From Alphaproteobacteria bacterium (GTDB lineage Bacteria; Pseudomonadota; Alphaproteobacteria; UBA9655), in NCBI GenBank assembly GCA_027459605.1, contig DAIDHR010000016.1:1-44156 (forward strand): a DNA stretch of 44,156 nucleotides, read 5' to 3'. Shown here piece after piece: positions 8,041-16,476 of this stretch. The first letter of the stretch is position 1. Every line of letters begins with the position of its first letter. A program made the translations under genes and the position numbers. The notes under the pieces were generated by a model. That model was not told the origin of the DNA. It saw nothing but the letters and a program-made list of their open reading frames with translations, and did no database searches.

Positions 8041-8379
8041 TTACCTCTGTTTTTTGAAAGGCTTAGAAGCTTTTGCTTGTCTTTGTTGTTTGGGGGAACC
8101 CACTGCACAAAGAGCACCATTTACAGTTTTGATTGCTCCACCACATAGACCTGTATTTGGATCATATGGATAAAAAGTTGTCTTTCCAACCAAACCACTT
8201 TGGTCATCACAATACCATTGATTTGGATAACCATAACCATCAGCCCGACCGCATGGGCCAGTTCCACTTGTGCTCCAGCAAGTTGCGCTTCCAGTTGGAC
8301 ATGGGCCCTATTGGGCATTAGCAGCCATTGGTAAAATGAGAAGTGCCATATTTATTAAGGCAAGAGAATTAATTTTCAT
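8041..8379 (-). pseudogene. secreted Cys-rich protein with in-frame amber codon
   Basis: I do not recognise a family. The minus-strand frame is 113 codons. A strong ribosome site (AAAGGAGGAACT at 8381-8392) precedes ATG, then a clear signal peptide (MKINSLALINMALLILP..., ending MAANAQ). Codon 24, exactly at the likely cleavage point, is TAG (8308-8310). The same frame then continues for 88 codons with protein-like sequence: six cysteines (GPCPTGSATC, GTGPCGRADGYG, QWYCDDQSG, GLCGG, ALCAVG) and a basic tail ending PFKKQR, then TAA. Either it is a young pseudogene with one nonsense mutation, or the amber is read through. Nothing else in the frame is damaged. Confidence 0.75.
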
Positions 8380-8380
8380 G

Positions 8381-8392
8381 AGTTCCTCCTTT
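8381..8392 (-). promoter_or_regulatory. strong Shine-Dalgarno site for the amber-containing gene
   Basis: On the minus strand AAAGGAGGAACT immediately precedes the ATG at 8379. It is a near-perfect anti-16S match, and its preservation suggests the gene was expressed until recently or still is. Confidence 0.8.
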
Positions 8393-8678
8393 GTATTAGA
8401 ATTAACAGCTTAAAATAAAATGGTAAAAAAAGGTTAAAAACAAGAAGTTTTAGATCCAAAAATCTTAGTTCTATTTAAAGGATGACCTTATTGTCCTCGG
8501 CTAGCTTTTATGCCTGCCTCTTCAGCTTATTGAAAGTTGAATAATGAATAGTCCGCAATTGATCAAAAACATCGGAAATCCTGGTGAATAACTTGACGGA
8601 AATAACAAGATACCAGAGACTGATCTCTGGGATCCACTTTAAGGGTGAGGGAAACTCCCCCCTCACGGCACCCCTATT
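8393..8678. other. intergenic, two small hairpins
   Basis: No gene is seen. There is a 7-bp hairpin CCAGAGA/TCTCTGG (8613-8630). A GTGAGGG/CCCTCAC hairpin (8645-8666) lies just after the stop of the small lipoprotein on the minus strand and may end its transcript, although no T-run follows. Confidence 0.4.
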
Positions 8679-8825
8679 TTAACAATATAAGTCACCATGA
8701 CCAAAATTGTCTGGTTTACTCCCGAAGCAAGTTTTGAGTTCTTTTGTGCTACTACCACCGCAAGACGTAAGAATAAGCATAGCAAAAAAACCAAATAATA
8801 AAAAAATGAGATTATATATTTTCAT
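8679..8825 (-). CDS. small lipoprotein, 48 residues
   Basis: A 48-residue frame begins MKIYNLIFLLFG and has a hydrophobic core ending in the lipobox-like LTSC (Cys22), followed by GGSSTKELKTCFGSKPDN. The mature peptide would be only 27 residues, with three Cys including the lipidated one. A GAGGAGAC ribosome site lies upstream of the ATG. It fits a type II signal peptide of an outer- or inner-membrane microlipoprotein. Function is unknown. It lies immediately downstream of the divergently organised accessory region and 60 bases from the autotransporter's 3' end, on the same strand. Confidence 0.65.
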   Translation of the reverse strand: MKIYNLIFLLFGFFAMLILTSCGGSSTKELKTCFGSKPDNFGHGDLYC

Positions 8826-8885
8826 AAATAAGTCTCCTCATTTCATGTCTAATTAGCAATCGGTTACTTATTAACGATTACTTTT

Positions 8886-11800
8886 CTAAAAATTATATCC
8901 AATGGTTGCAAAGCCACTAAGCGTCTTGAGGGCGCTTCCAAGTTCACCTCTCACAGTCCCGATAAGATATAAACCACTCTTAAATTGACCGGTTAAAGAG
9001 AAAGAAGGTGCAACTTGATTAAACCCACGACGTCCCGAAGGAAGAATCACTGATTGAGGATTATTTACAAAATGCCCTTTACTTCTATGAGGTCCAACCG
9101 TATGAGCATAAATATAGGATATATCAAATTCGGGACGAACCAAGGCTTCATCAACAAGGTAAGTCCGGTATATTCTTGTACCGACCTCACCTCTCATAAA
9201 TTGATCATTTCTGTGTTTTGTCACAAAATCCAGATTCCCAGCTCCTTTCTCTCTTGAACCTTCTTCATGGATTAATGCATACCCTACGTTGATAAAGGGC
9301 ATAAAAACGACAGCTGGAAGAGGAAGGACCTGTCCCGCTTCAATTTTGGTAAAGAGTTGATACCCCTTATGATCAGATTTGGCTTTTGCATGAAACGCTC
9401 CAACATCAATTTTCCTTTTTGTATGGAATCTGTTCCCTCCAGCAAACAATTGTCCGTCCACATAAAATCCCATCTCACTAAGGCGAGTTGCATAAAATCC
9501 ACCATAATAAGATTTTACACTGCCATTTGCTGGGGTCGACTTCAAATGAAAGGGCGAGTTGGAGGCTCCAGCAAATAAACCAAAGAAGGTATTTTTCAAA
9601 ATCTCATAGTCGGCGCCCATCATTCCACCGAACGTTTTGCTTTTAGCTCCCGGCACATGAGATGTTCCCTTTAACCAAGCCACTTGATCATAGTTTTGGA
9701 ACCAAACGTTTGTTTTTCCAATAGTAACTCTCTGACTTAAAGGAATAATACGCGACTGAACTTCAGGGGTTTCGACAAGGTTCCTTCTTCTCGAGCCAGA
9801 ATGCATCAACTCTTGGCTATTCATGGCAAAAGACCTTTGCCGTTCAACCAACTTATCAAAAGAAGCTTGAAAAGCTGGGGCTACACAAGAACCACCCGTA
9901 TCTGAAATTGGACTATTTTGAATTGTTGTTATTATTTGTTGACCAACTATTGTTTGAACTGTCGTTCCACTTGAGTAGACAACTCTATCACCCGGAGGCG
10001 TCGTCACAACAGATTCAACGGTTGGGATATTAATTACCACAGAAGTGGGGTTATAAGTCACAGAATATGGAATTTGATTTGTGGACGCTTGAGTTGCAAA
10101 TGTTCCTGAAACTGGATGCGCTGTAAGAATGGTAAAATTTTGCCCTGCAAGAGCTGTAAAAGTATCTGCGCTAATCACATTAAGTGTGCCAGTTAAGGTT
10201 GCCTTTTTACCTACAGCAATCAGGTCTGATTTTCCATTGGCAGCAATTTCCGCATCATAAGTAGCTGTACTTTGCATCGTATAGTCATTGTTAACGGTTA
10301 GGGTTCCAATTGAATTTCCTGGAGCTATCGTTCCAGCAAGATCCAAAGACCTCATGCTCCCAGTTCCTCGAATTCTTGCACCAGATTCTACCTTCACATC
10401 ACTCTTGGCAAGGCCTCCATTTAAAACAAAGACTCCCTGATTCACAGTTGTCGCTCCTGAGTATGTATAGCTCCCGGTCGAAGCAAAGGAAGTTGTCCCT
10501 GCCCCATCTATCCGAACCTTTCCATTTCCTGTAATATTTCCTTTATAAGCAAGTGTTGCCGCTGTTGCTGGTTGAAAGTCAAAAATAACCCCTGGATTTT
10601 GGAGATTTATCTTATTGGGAGCTGACGTAGTAACTGTCATCTGCCCTTGAGAAATGGTTGCTTGTCCTGTGAATCCAGAGAAATCACCTTTCATGGTCAA
10701 ATTGTTTGGCCCTTTTTTTGTCAAAGTTCCTGGGCCACTTACTGCTCCCCTGAAAGAAGAATCTGCTGTTTGATTAAACACAAGAGCTGCGTTATCAGCG
10801 ATATCTCCCCCAAGTCCACTCGTGTCTCCAGCAAAAGTCAGTGTTCCTCCAGTTATGGTTGTCGTGCCACTATAGGTATTAGCCCCGGATAGTGTGAGAT
10901 TACCTCCCCCCACTGTATCAAATACCTGAAGGTCACCAATCCCTCCAATTACTCCTTTAAGGGTTGGACTATTCCCATGGGTGTCAAAGGCACCACCTCC
11001 CGCATTTAATGTAAAACCTCGCGCGCTTGTAAAAGTGTTTAGGAATTGCAGCCCTCCATTATCAAAGGTCACTCTTCCTAAAACTGCTCCTAGTTGATTA
11101 TCTTGAGAAACCCCAAGGGCTGTCACCTTAGTAACAAGCGTCCCACCCGTATAGGTATTACCAGCTGCACGGGTCAAAATAAGTTCACCTCCACCCGTTA
11201 CTGTAAATAAACCAGCTCCTGCACCATCTTGAATGAGCCCCGAAATGGTAGCGGTTTTCCCGTTCGTATTAATTGTCCCTCCGCCTAACCTTAAAGAAAA
11301 TGTCCGATCACTCACGAAACCTGGACTATTAATTTGTAGCGCTCCATTATTTAATACAACCCCAGCTGATGGATCTCCTAAATTTCCATCGGAATTAACA
11401 GCAACAGTTCCTCCATCTATTTCGGTTGTACCAATGTAAGAGTTTGCACCTGTCAAAGTCAGAGTTCCGCCCCCTACTTTTTTTAACCCTAATGAGCCCA
11501 GCTCTCCCGTAATTACGCCATCAAGCTCGGCATTAAACCCATTTGTATCAATAGTCGCCTGAGATGTAAGTATATCAATGGCACGTGGGCTTAAAAATCC
11601 ACCGGCTAGGAATTGAAGAGTAGCTGAGCCAAGCCCTCCATTAAAGGTAATGAATGTCTCCACTCCTCCCAATTGTGCATCCGTCGGGACAGCCAAAGTT
11701 CCTCCATTAATAAGAGTGCCTGAATAGCTATTCAGAGGATTTGTAAGTATAACTTTACCGGGCCCTCCAATAGTTAATGTATTCCCACTAATCTGCCCAG

Positions 11801-13127
11801 AATACGTTGATATATTTCCTGGCCCGTCAGCAAGCGTCCCCTGCGTCGCAATAGAAATTGGAAAACTAAAAGTAGTATTGGCATTATCGGCCAAGGTTGC
11901 TTCATTCAAGACTAAATTTCCCGTGGTAAAGGTAGTATCGGGATTTACTGTTAATATTGAGTTGCTTATGGTTGTTTCTCCAACAACTTCTAAATGCTGC
12001 CCTGCAAGGAGAGAGAGACTTTCAGCCAAAGGAAGCTGGGCGAGTTGAGATGTTCCTGGCTGGGTCCATTCAACGGGAGAAAACCATTCCTGCACACGAT
12101 TGTTAGCTGTATCCGTTATATAAATTTTTCCAGTTGTCGCTTGCACATTGATAAAGCTTGGACTCTTAAATTGAGCATTCCCGATCCCTGCTGTTCCAAA
12201 GCTTCCCAGAAAAGTTGGAGGATTTGAGGTTCCGTCAAAAACGACAACTTTAGAGTTATTTCCCAGGGCATCGCCGTTATCAACAACATAAATGTGATTC
12301 GTATCACTTTGAAGATCAATACCGATAGGACTCGTAAAGCTCCCAGTTCCAAAGGTTGTAACAAAAGTGGGGGGAGATGTTGTCCACACCTGAACATCTT
12401 GATTCCCTTGATCAACAACGTAAACATCGCCATTTGGAGAACTTTGAGACACTATCCCTTGCGGGTTATTAAAAGGGTTAGCAGCATCTCTGAAGTTAAA
12501 CTGGGGATTACCATTTGGATCAAAAACCCTAACCTCTTGAAGTCCTCCACTATCTGATACATAAATTAAGTTTGTCGAATTCCGCGCAAAAATTCCTGTG
12601 GGTCGGCTCGCTGCCGCTAAAGTGAACTTGTTAACAAAGGCATTGGTTGAATCAAAAACTTGGACGCGAGCATGGTTTTCATCGGTTACATAAACATTTC
12701 CTGTAGACGTCAGAACATCAACGTCATATGGGCCATTAAACTGACCATCTCCTGCCCCCGCACTTCCAAATGTCGATATAAAATTGCCCAACGTATCAAA
12801 AATTTGGACGCGGTTATTCCCAAAATCAGTAACGTAGATATTTCCTGTGGAATCATGAACTGTGATGCCGATAGGTCTGTTAAACTGGCCATTGCCAGCC
12901 CCGGCTGTTCCGAACGTTGAAATAAAGATAGGAGAATTAAATGCCGCATACAGGCTATGACTTAAGGAAAAGAAAACAAAGAAAAACGCTAAGAGGACAA
13001 TCGATATTTTTCTTCCTTCAAGCAACCCGTAGGCGAATTGATATTGCCTCCTTGATAATAAGGTAGGATTTTTCCTTTTATTCCAAATAGTATAGAAAAT
13101 CCTCTGGATTGTGGTGAGTATTTTCAT
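8886..13127 (-). CDS. NHL-repeat autotransporter (type V secretion)
   Basis: This 1413-residue surface protein has four parts. First is an extended signal region: about 42 charged residues, then IVLLAFFFVFFSLSHSLYAA. Second are about six NHL beta-propeller blades at roughly 66-350 (GTAGAGNGQFNRPIGI..., GNIYVTDFGNNRVQIFD and similar). Third is a passenger of autotransporter-associated beta-strand repeats at about 370-1000, with units such as LTGANSYIGTTEIDGGT and LSGANTYSGTTTITGGT. Fourth is a C-terminal autotransporter barrel of about 270 residues ending in the expected aromatic residue (GYNF). The barrel would insert into the outer membrane and display the passenger. NHL propellers bind proteins or nucleic acids in other systems; the partner here is unknown. 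No protease motif is seen. Confidence 0.93.
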   Translation of the reverse strand: MKILTTIQRIFYTIWNKRKNPTLLSRRQYQFAYGLLEGRKISIVLLAFFFVFFSLSHSLYAAFNSPIFISTFGTAGAGNGQFNRPIGITVHDSTGNIYVTDFGNNRVQIFDTLGNFISTFGSAGAGDGQFNGPYDVDVLTSTGNVYVTDENHARVQVFDSTNAFVNKFTLAAASRPTGIFARNSTNLIYVSDSGGLQEVRVFDPNGNPQFNFRDAANPFNNPQGIVSQSSPNGDVYVVDQGNQDVQVWTTSPPTFVTTFGTGSFTSPIGIDLQSDTNHIYVVDNGDALGNNSKVVVFDGTSNPPTFLGSFGTAGIGNAQFKSPSFINVQATTGKIYITDTANNRVQEWFSPVEWTQPGTSQLAQLPLAESLSLLAGQHLEVVGETTISNSILTVNPDTTFTTGNLVLNEATLADNANTTFSFPISIATQGTLADGPGNISTYSGQISGNTLTIGGPGKVILTNPLNSYSGTLINGGTLAVPTDAQLGGVETFITFNGGLGSATLQFLAGGFLSPRAIDILTSQATIDTNGFNAELDGVITGELGSLGLKKVGGGTLTLTGANSYIGTTEIDGGTVAVNSDGNLGDPSAGVVLNNGALQINSPGFVSDRTFSLRLGGGTINTNGKTATISGLIQDGAGAGLFTVTGGGELILTRAAGNTYTGGTLVTKVTALGVSQDNQLGAVLGRVTFDNGGLQFLNTFTSARGFTLNAGGGAFDTHGNSPTLKGVIGGIGDLQVFDTVGGGNLTLSGANTYSGTTTITGGTLTFAGDTSGLGGDIADNAALVFNQTADSSFRGAVSGPGTLTKKGPNNLTMKGDFSGFTGQATISQGQMTVTTSAPNKINLQNPGVIFDFQPATAATLAYKGNITGNGKVRIDGAGTTSFASTGSYTYSGATTVNQGVFVLNGGLAKSDVKVESGARIRGTGSMRSLDLAGTIAPGNSIGTLTVNNDYTMQSTATYDAEIAANGKSDLIAVGKKATLTGTLNVISADTFTALAGQNFTILTAHPVSGTFATQASTNQIPYSVTYNPTSVVINIPTVESVVTTPPGDRVVYSSGTTVQTIVGQQIITTIQNSPISDTGGSCVAPAFQASFDKLVERQRSFAMNSQELMHSGSRRRNLVETPEVQSRIIPLSQRVTIGKTNVWFQNYDQVAWLKGTSHVPGAKSKTFGGMMGADYEILKNTFFGLFAGASNSPFHLKSTPANGSVKSYYGGFYATRLSEMGFYVDGQLFAGGNRFHTKRKIDVGAFHAKAKSDHKGYQLFTKIEAGQVLPLPAVVFMPFINVGYALIHEEGSREKGAGNLDFVTKHRNDQFMRGEVGTRIYRTYLVDEALVRPEFDISYIYAHTVGPHRSKGHFVNNPQSVILPSGRRGFNQVAPSFSLTGQFKSGLYLIGTVRGELGSALKTLSGFATIGYNF

Positions 13128-13443
13128 TGGCCTTCCTTAATTTGTTTAAAATTTTTTTAAATTTTTAGAGAGTTTAAACATTTTTTTTTAAAAGTCGAGC
13201 CCTAGGATCAGATTTATCTTTTTTTAAATGCGAATTCGGCTGTCTATTTGTTGTATAAAAATCCACCCCAGCTATAGAGAAGCTACCACTTCTCGCCCTC
13301 TTTGATTTGATTAAGGTTCCGTTGGCCATTTCTTCTCCCAAGTAAAATCTAACCAAAGAAAAACAATGATTTATCACCTTATCTATTTAAAAAAATACGG
13401 CCGATTAGGGCCGCATTTATTATGGCTAAATATAAGCAGTTAG
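13128..13443. other. gene-poor region between autotransporter and hup
   Basis: It contains the hup terminator (13387-13416) and a small GAGAAGC/ACTTCTC hairpin near 13279-13296. A 67-codon minus frame (13174-13377) has no ribosome site or recognised motif and is not called. Most of the region is AT-rich leader for the autotransporter gene. Confidence 0.5.
13387..13416 (-). terminator. Rho-independent terminator of hup
   Basis: On the minus strand ATGCGGCC pairs with GGCCGTAT (8 bp with one G-U) around a 6-base loop and is followed by a T-run, about 28 bases after the hup stop. Confidence 0.9.
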
Positions 13444-13716
13444 TTAAGCAATAGCGTCTTTCAGCCCTTTTCCAGAACGGAACTTCGGTAACTTTGAAGC
13501 GCGAATTTTAATCTTTTGGCCTGTTCGCGGGTTGCGGCCTTCTCTTGCTGGACGATGGGTTACAGTAAATGTCCCAAATCCAACAAGACGAACTTCTTTA
13601 TTAGCCTTTAAACTTTTTGTAATGGCTTTGATAATACCATCAACGGCACGTGCTGAATCAGCCTTTGTAAGACCAGATATTTGAGCAACGGATGCTACTA
13701 ATTCATTCTTGTTCAC
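13444..13716 (-). CDS. hup: HU-family DNA-binding protein
   Basis: HU is a dimeric nucleoid protein that bends DNA without strong sequence preference. The frame can be read from an upstream ATG to give 111 residues. The GTG at 13716 has AAAGGGGAATA just upstream and gives the standard 90-residue protein beginning NKNELVASVAQISGLTKADS. Signatures are VRLVGFGTFTVTHRPAREGRNPRTGQ (beta-arm) and IKIRASKLPKFRSGKGLKDAI. The gene follows lon on the same strand, the common lon-hup order. A clear terminator follows. Confidence 0.97.
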   Translation of the reverse strand: MNKNELVASVAQISGLTKADSARAVDGIIKAITKSLKANKEVRLVGFGTFTVTHRPAREGRNPRTGQKIKIRASKLPKFRSGKGLKDAIA

Positions 13717-13872
13717 TTGAATATTCCCCTTTGTTATTTGATATAGTATTTTTAATACTGCCCTGAACTTCCAGGACAACTTAGAAAAAGGTACCTTATT
13801 TCGGAAACCCAGTCAATGCCTAACAAATCAAAGGTTTTGAAAATTATTTTTTTTAAATTCAATAACTTGTTT

Positions 13873-16293
13873 TTAATGAGTCGTTATTTCTTCAGCATTT
13901 ATATCTTCTGCCATCTGCTTATGCGCCGCGAGGGTGGCCATTTCTTCCGTCCAACTTATCGGCTGTAAGGGCTCTTTTAGGGCAACTTTAAGAACTTCCT
14001 CAACTCGAGTAACAGGAACAATTTTCAACCCCCTTTTAACGTTTGTCGGGATTTCTGCTAAATCTTTTTCATTATCTTTAGGAATGACAACAATTTTGAT
14101 GCCTCCTCTGAGAGCGGCCAGAAGTTTTTCCTTAAGCCCACCGATGGGTAGAATACGGCCTCTCAAGGTAATTTCTCCAGTCATAGCAACATCCTTTCGA
14201 ACAGGAATGCCTGTAAGTACAGAAACAATTGAGGTACACATTGCAATCCCAGCAGAAGGGCCATCCTTAGGTGTTGCCCCTTCTGGCACATGAATATGGA
14301 TATCCCTCTTTTCGAAAAGCGGAGGTTCTATGCCAAATTGAGGAGCCTTTGATTTTACATAACTTGCTGCGGCTTGGACAGACTCCTGCATCACTTCACC
14401 TAGTTTACCCGTGATTTGCATTTTGCCTTTTCCTGGAAGCATCACAGCTTCGATGGACAAAAGCTCTCCGCCCACTTCAGTCCAAGCAAGTCCTGTTGTA
14501 ACCCCAACAGTATCCTCAATATCTGCCATCTCATGTCGATAACGAGGAATCCCTGCAAATTTACTTAGGTTCTTCGTTGTAATTTTGATCTTTTTATGCT
14601 TAGGAGAAGCCAAAAACCGCACGGCTTTTCGGCAAAGATTGGCAAACTCTCTCTCCAAATTCCGCACTCCTGCCTCTTGAGTATATGTGCGAATCAGCTC
14701 ACGGATAGCAGATTCTGTTACTGAAAATTCTGTTTTTTTCAATCCATGAGCCATCATTTGTTTTTGCAATAAATGTTGCCGGGCTATTTCGACTTTTTCA
14801 TCTTCCGTATACCCAGAGAGCCGAATGATTTCCATACGATCCATAAGAGGCTGTGGCATATTAAGGGTATTTGCCGTCGTAATGAACAGAACATCTGAAA
14901 GGTCATAGTCGATCTCGAGGTAATGGTCATTAAATGTATTATTTTGTTCAGGATCTAACACTTCCAAGAGGGCAGAGGTTGGATCCCCCCTCCAATCTGT
15001 TCCTAGTTTATCAATTTCGTCCAACAGAAATAAGGGATTGGTCGTCTTTGCTTTCTTCATCCCCTGAATAATTTTGCCAGGCATCGAGCCTATATAAGTC
15101 CGTCGATGTCCTCTGATCTCAGCCTCATCTCGAACCCCCCCTAAGGACATTCGTACAAAATTACGCCCCGTTGCTCGAGCAACAGACTTTCCTAGGGATG
15201 TTTTTCCCACACCGGGAGGTCCCACCAAACACAAAATTGGGCCATGAATTTTGCCCACTCGATTTTGAACAGCAAGATATTCTATAATCCGTTCCTTAAT
15301 TTTTTCCAAACCATAATGATCCTCATTCAAGATTTTCTCAGCTTTTTTCAAGTCCTTTTTAATGCGTGTTTGGGTCTCCCATGGAATTTCCAGAAGCCAA
15401 TCCAAATAATTACGCACCACTGTAGCTTCAGCAGACATTGGACTCATTTGACGAAGTTTTTTAAATTCAGTTTGAGCCCTTTCCCGAGCTTCCTTGGAAA
15501 GTTTCGTCTTTTTTATTTTTTCCTCAAGTTCGGAAAGTTCATCTTTACCTTCCTCCCCCTCCCCGAGTTCTTTCTGAATAGCTTTAAGTTGCTCATTCAA
15601 ATAATACTCTCGTTGAGTTTTCTCCATCTGCCGCTTAACTCGACTACGAATCCTCTTTTCAGCCTGCATCACTCCAATTTCACCCTCCATGAAACTGATG
15701 ATCTTTTCTAGGCGTGCCGATATACTCTTCATCTCAAGCAAAGCTTGTTTTTCTTCAAGTTTAAACCCAAGGTGAGCAACAACAACGTCTGCAAGTTTTG
15801 AGGGGTCTGTAATTTGGGTGATGGATGCAATTAAATCACTCGGAATTTTTCTCTGCAGTTTGACATATTGGTCAAATTGAGAAATGAGGGTTCGAAGCAA
15901 GGCTTGCATTTCCTGAGTTGGTCCAGTTTCTTCAGGAAAAGGCTCAATAATAGCTTCAAAATAGGCAGGATTGCTTACTAACTTTGAAACAACAACACGA
16001 TTTTCCCCCTCCAACAAAACCTTAATTGTCCCATCAGGAAGACGCAAAAGTTGTAAAACCTTCGCCAATGTACCCACAGAATAAAGATCTTTTATGCCGG
16101 GATTGTCCATCGTTGGGTCTTTTTGACTCAGCAAGACAACCTTCTGAGTACTTTGCATCACCATATCTAAGGCATGAATCGACTTTTCACGCCCTACAAA
16201 CAATGGAATAACCATGTGAGGGAAGACAACAACATCCCTTAAGGATAAAACTGGGTGCTTTGTTTGATAAAATTCCTTATTCTCTTCGCTCAA
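13873..16293 (-). CDS. lon: ATP-dependent Lon protease
   Basis: LonA hexamers unfold and degrade damaged and regulatory proteins in the cytosol. The 806-residue protein has the N-terminal substrate-binding domain (HPVLSLRDVVVFPHMVIPLF), a coiled-coil region and an AAA+ module (Walker A GPPGVGKTSLGKS near residue 355, Walker B FLLDEIDK). The C-terminal protease domain has the catalytic Ser in PKDGPSAGIAM and Lys in the segment after TGEITLRGRILPIGG. Translation most likely begins at TTG (16291-16293), with AAAGGAAGAGG six bases before it. It is divergent from icd, with about 180 bases between. Confidence 0.98.
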   Translation of the reverse strand: MSEENKEFYQTKHPVLSLRDVVVFPHMVIPLFVGREKSIHALDMVMQSTQKVVLLSQKDPTMDNPGIKDLYSVGTLAKVLQLLRLPDGTIKVLLEGENRVVVSKLVSNPAYFEAIIEPFPEETGPTQEMQALLRTLISQFDQYVKLQRKIPSDLIASITQITDPSKLADVVVAHLGFKLEEKQALLEMKSISARLEKIISFMEGEIGVMQAEKRIRSRVKRQMEKTQREYYLNEQLKAIQKELGEGEEGKDELSELEEKIKKTKLSKEARERAQTEFKKLRQMSPMSAEATVVRNYLDWLLEIPWETQTRIKKDLKKAEKILNEDHYGLEKIKERIIEYLAVQNRVGKIHGPILCLVGPPGVGKTSLGKSVARATGRNFVRMSLGGVRDEAEIRGHRRTYIGSMPGKIIQGMKKAKTTNPLFLLDEIDKLGTDWRGDPTSALLEVLDPEQNNTFNDHYLEIDYDLSDVLFITTANTLNMPQPLMDRMEIIRLSGYTEDEKVEIARQHLLQKQMMAHGLKKTEFSVTESAIRELIRTYTQEAGVRNLEREFANLCRKAVRFLASPKHKKIKITTKNLSKFAGIPRYRHEMADIEDTVGVTTGLAWTEVGGELLSIEAVMLPGKGKMQITGKLGEVMQESVQAAASYVKSKAPQFGIEPPLFEKRDIHIHVPEGATPKDGPSAGIAMCTSIVSVLTGIPVRKDVAMTGEITLRGRILPIGGLKEKLLAALRGGIKIVVIPKDNEKDLAEIPTNVKRGLKIVPVTRVEEVLKVALKEPLQPISWTEEMATLAAHKQMAEDINAEEITTH

Positions 16294-16476
16294 AGATAAC
16301 CTCTTCCTTTAAAAAATATATCTTTTTTATAAATAAACCATTCATTCCCGGACTTAAAGATAAATTATAAAGGTCTTTTCAACCTTTTTCTTTAATTATA
16401 AGCTTTTCTTCATTGCTTAGCTACCCTCATAATGTCAAAATAGCTTAGTCATTCATTTAGGTAGCGGAGAAGTTGC

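Noticed and set aside
8121-8321. Open frames on both strands over the amber-containing gene
   Set aside because: They are shadows. The frame with signal peptide, cysteines and strong ribosome site explains the region better.
13174-13377. 67-codon minus-strand frame between hup and the autotransporter
   Set aside because: No ribosome site, signal peptide or recognised motif, and it lies in the autotransporter leader.
15244-15711. 155-codon plus-strand frame inside lon
   Set aside because: It is antisense to the Lys/Glu-rich coiled-coil segment of Lon; Phe/Leu-rich shadow.
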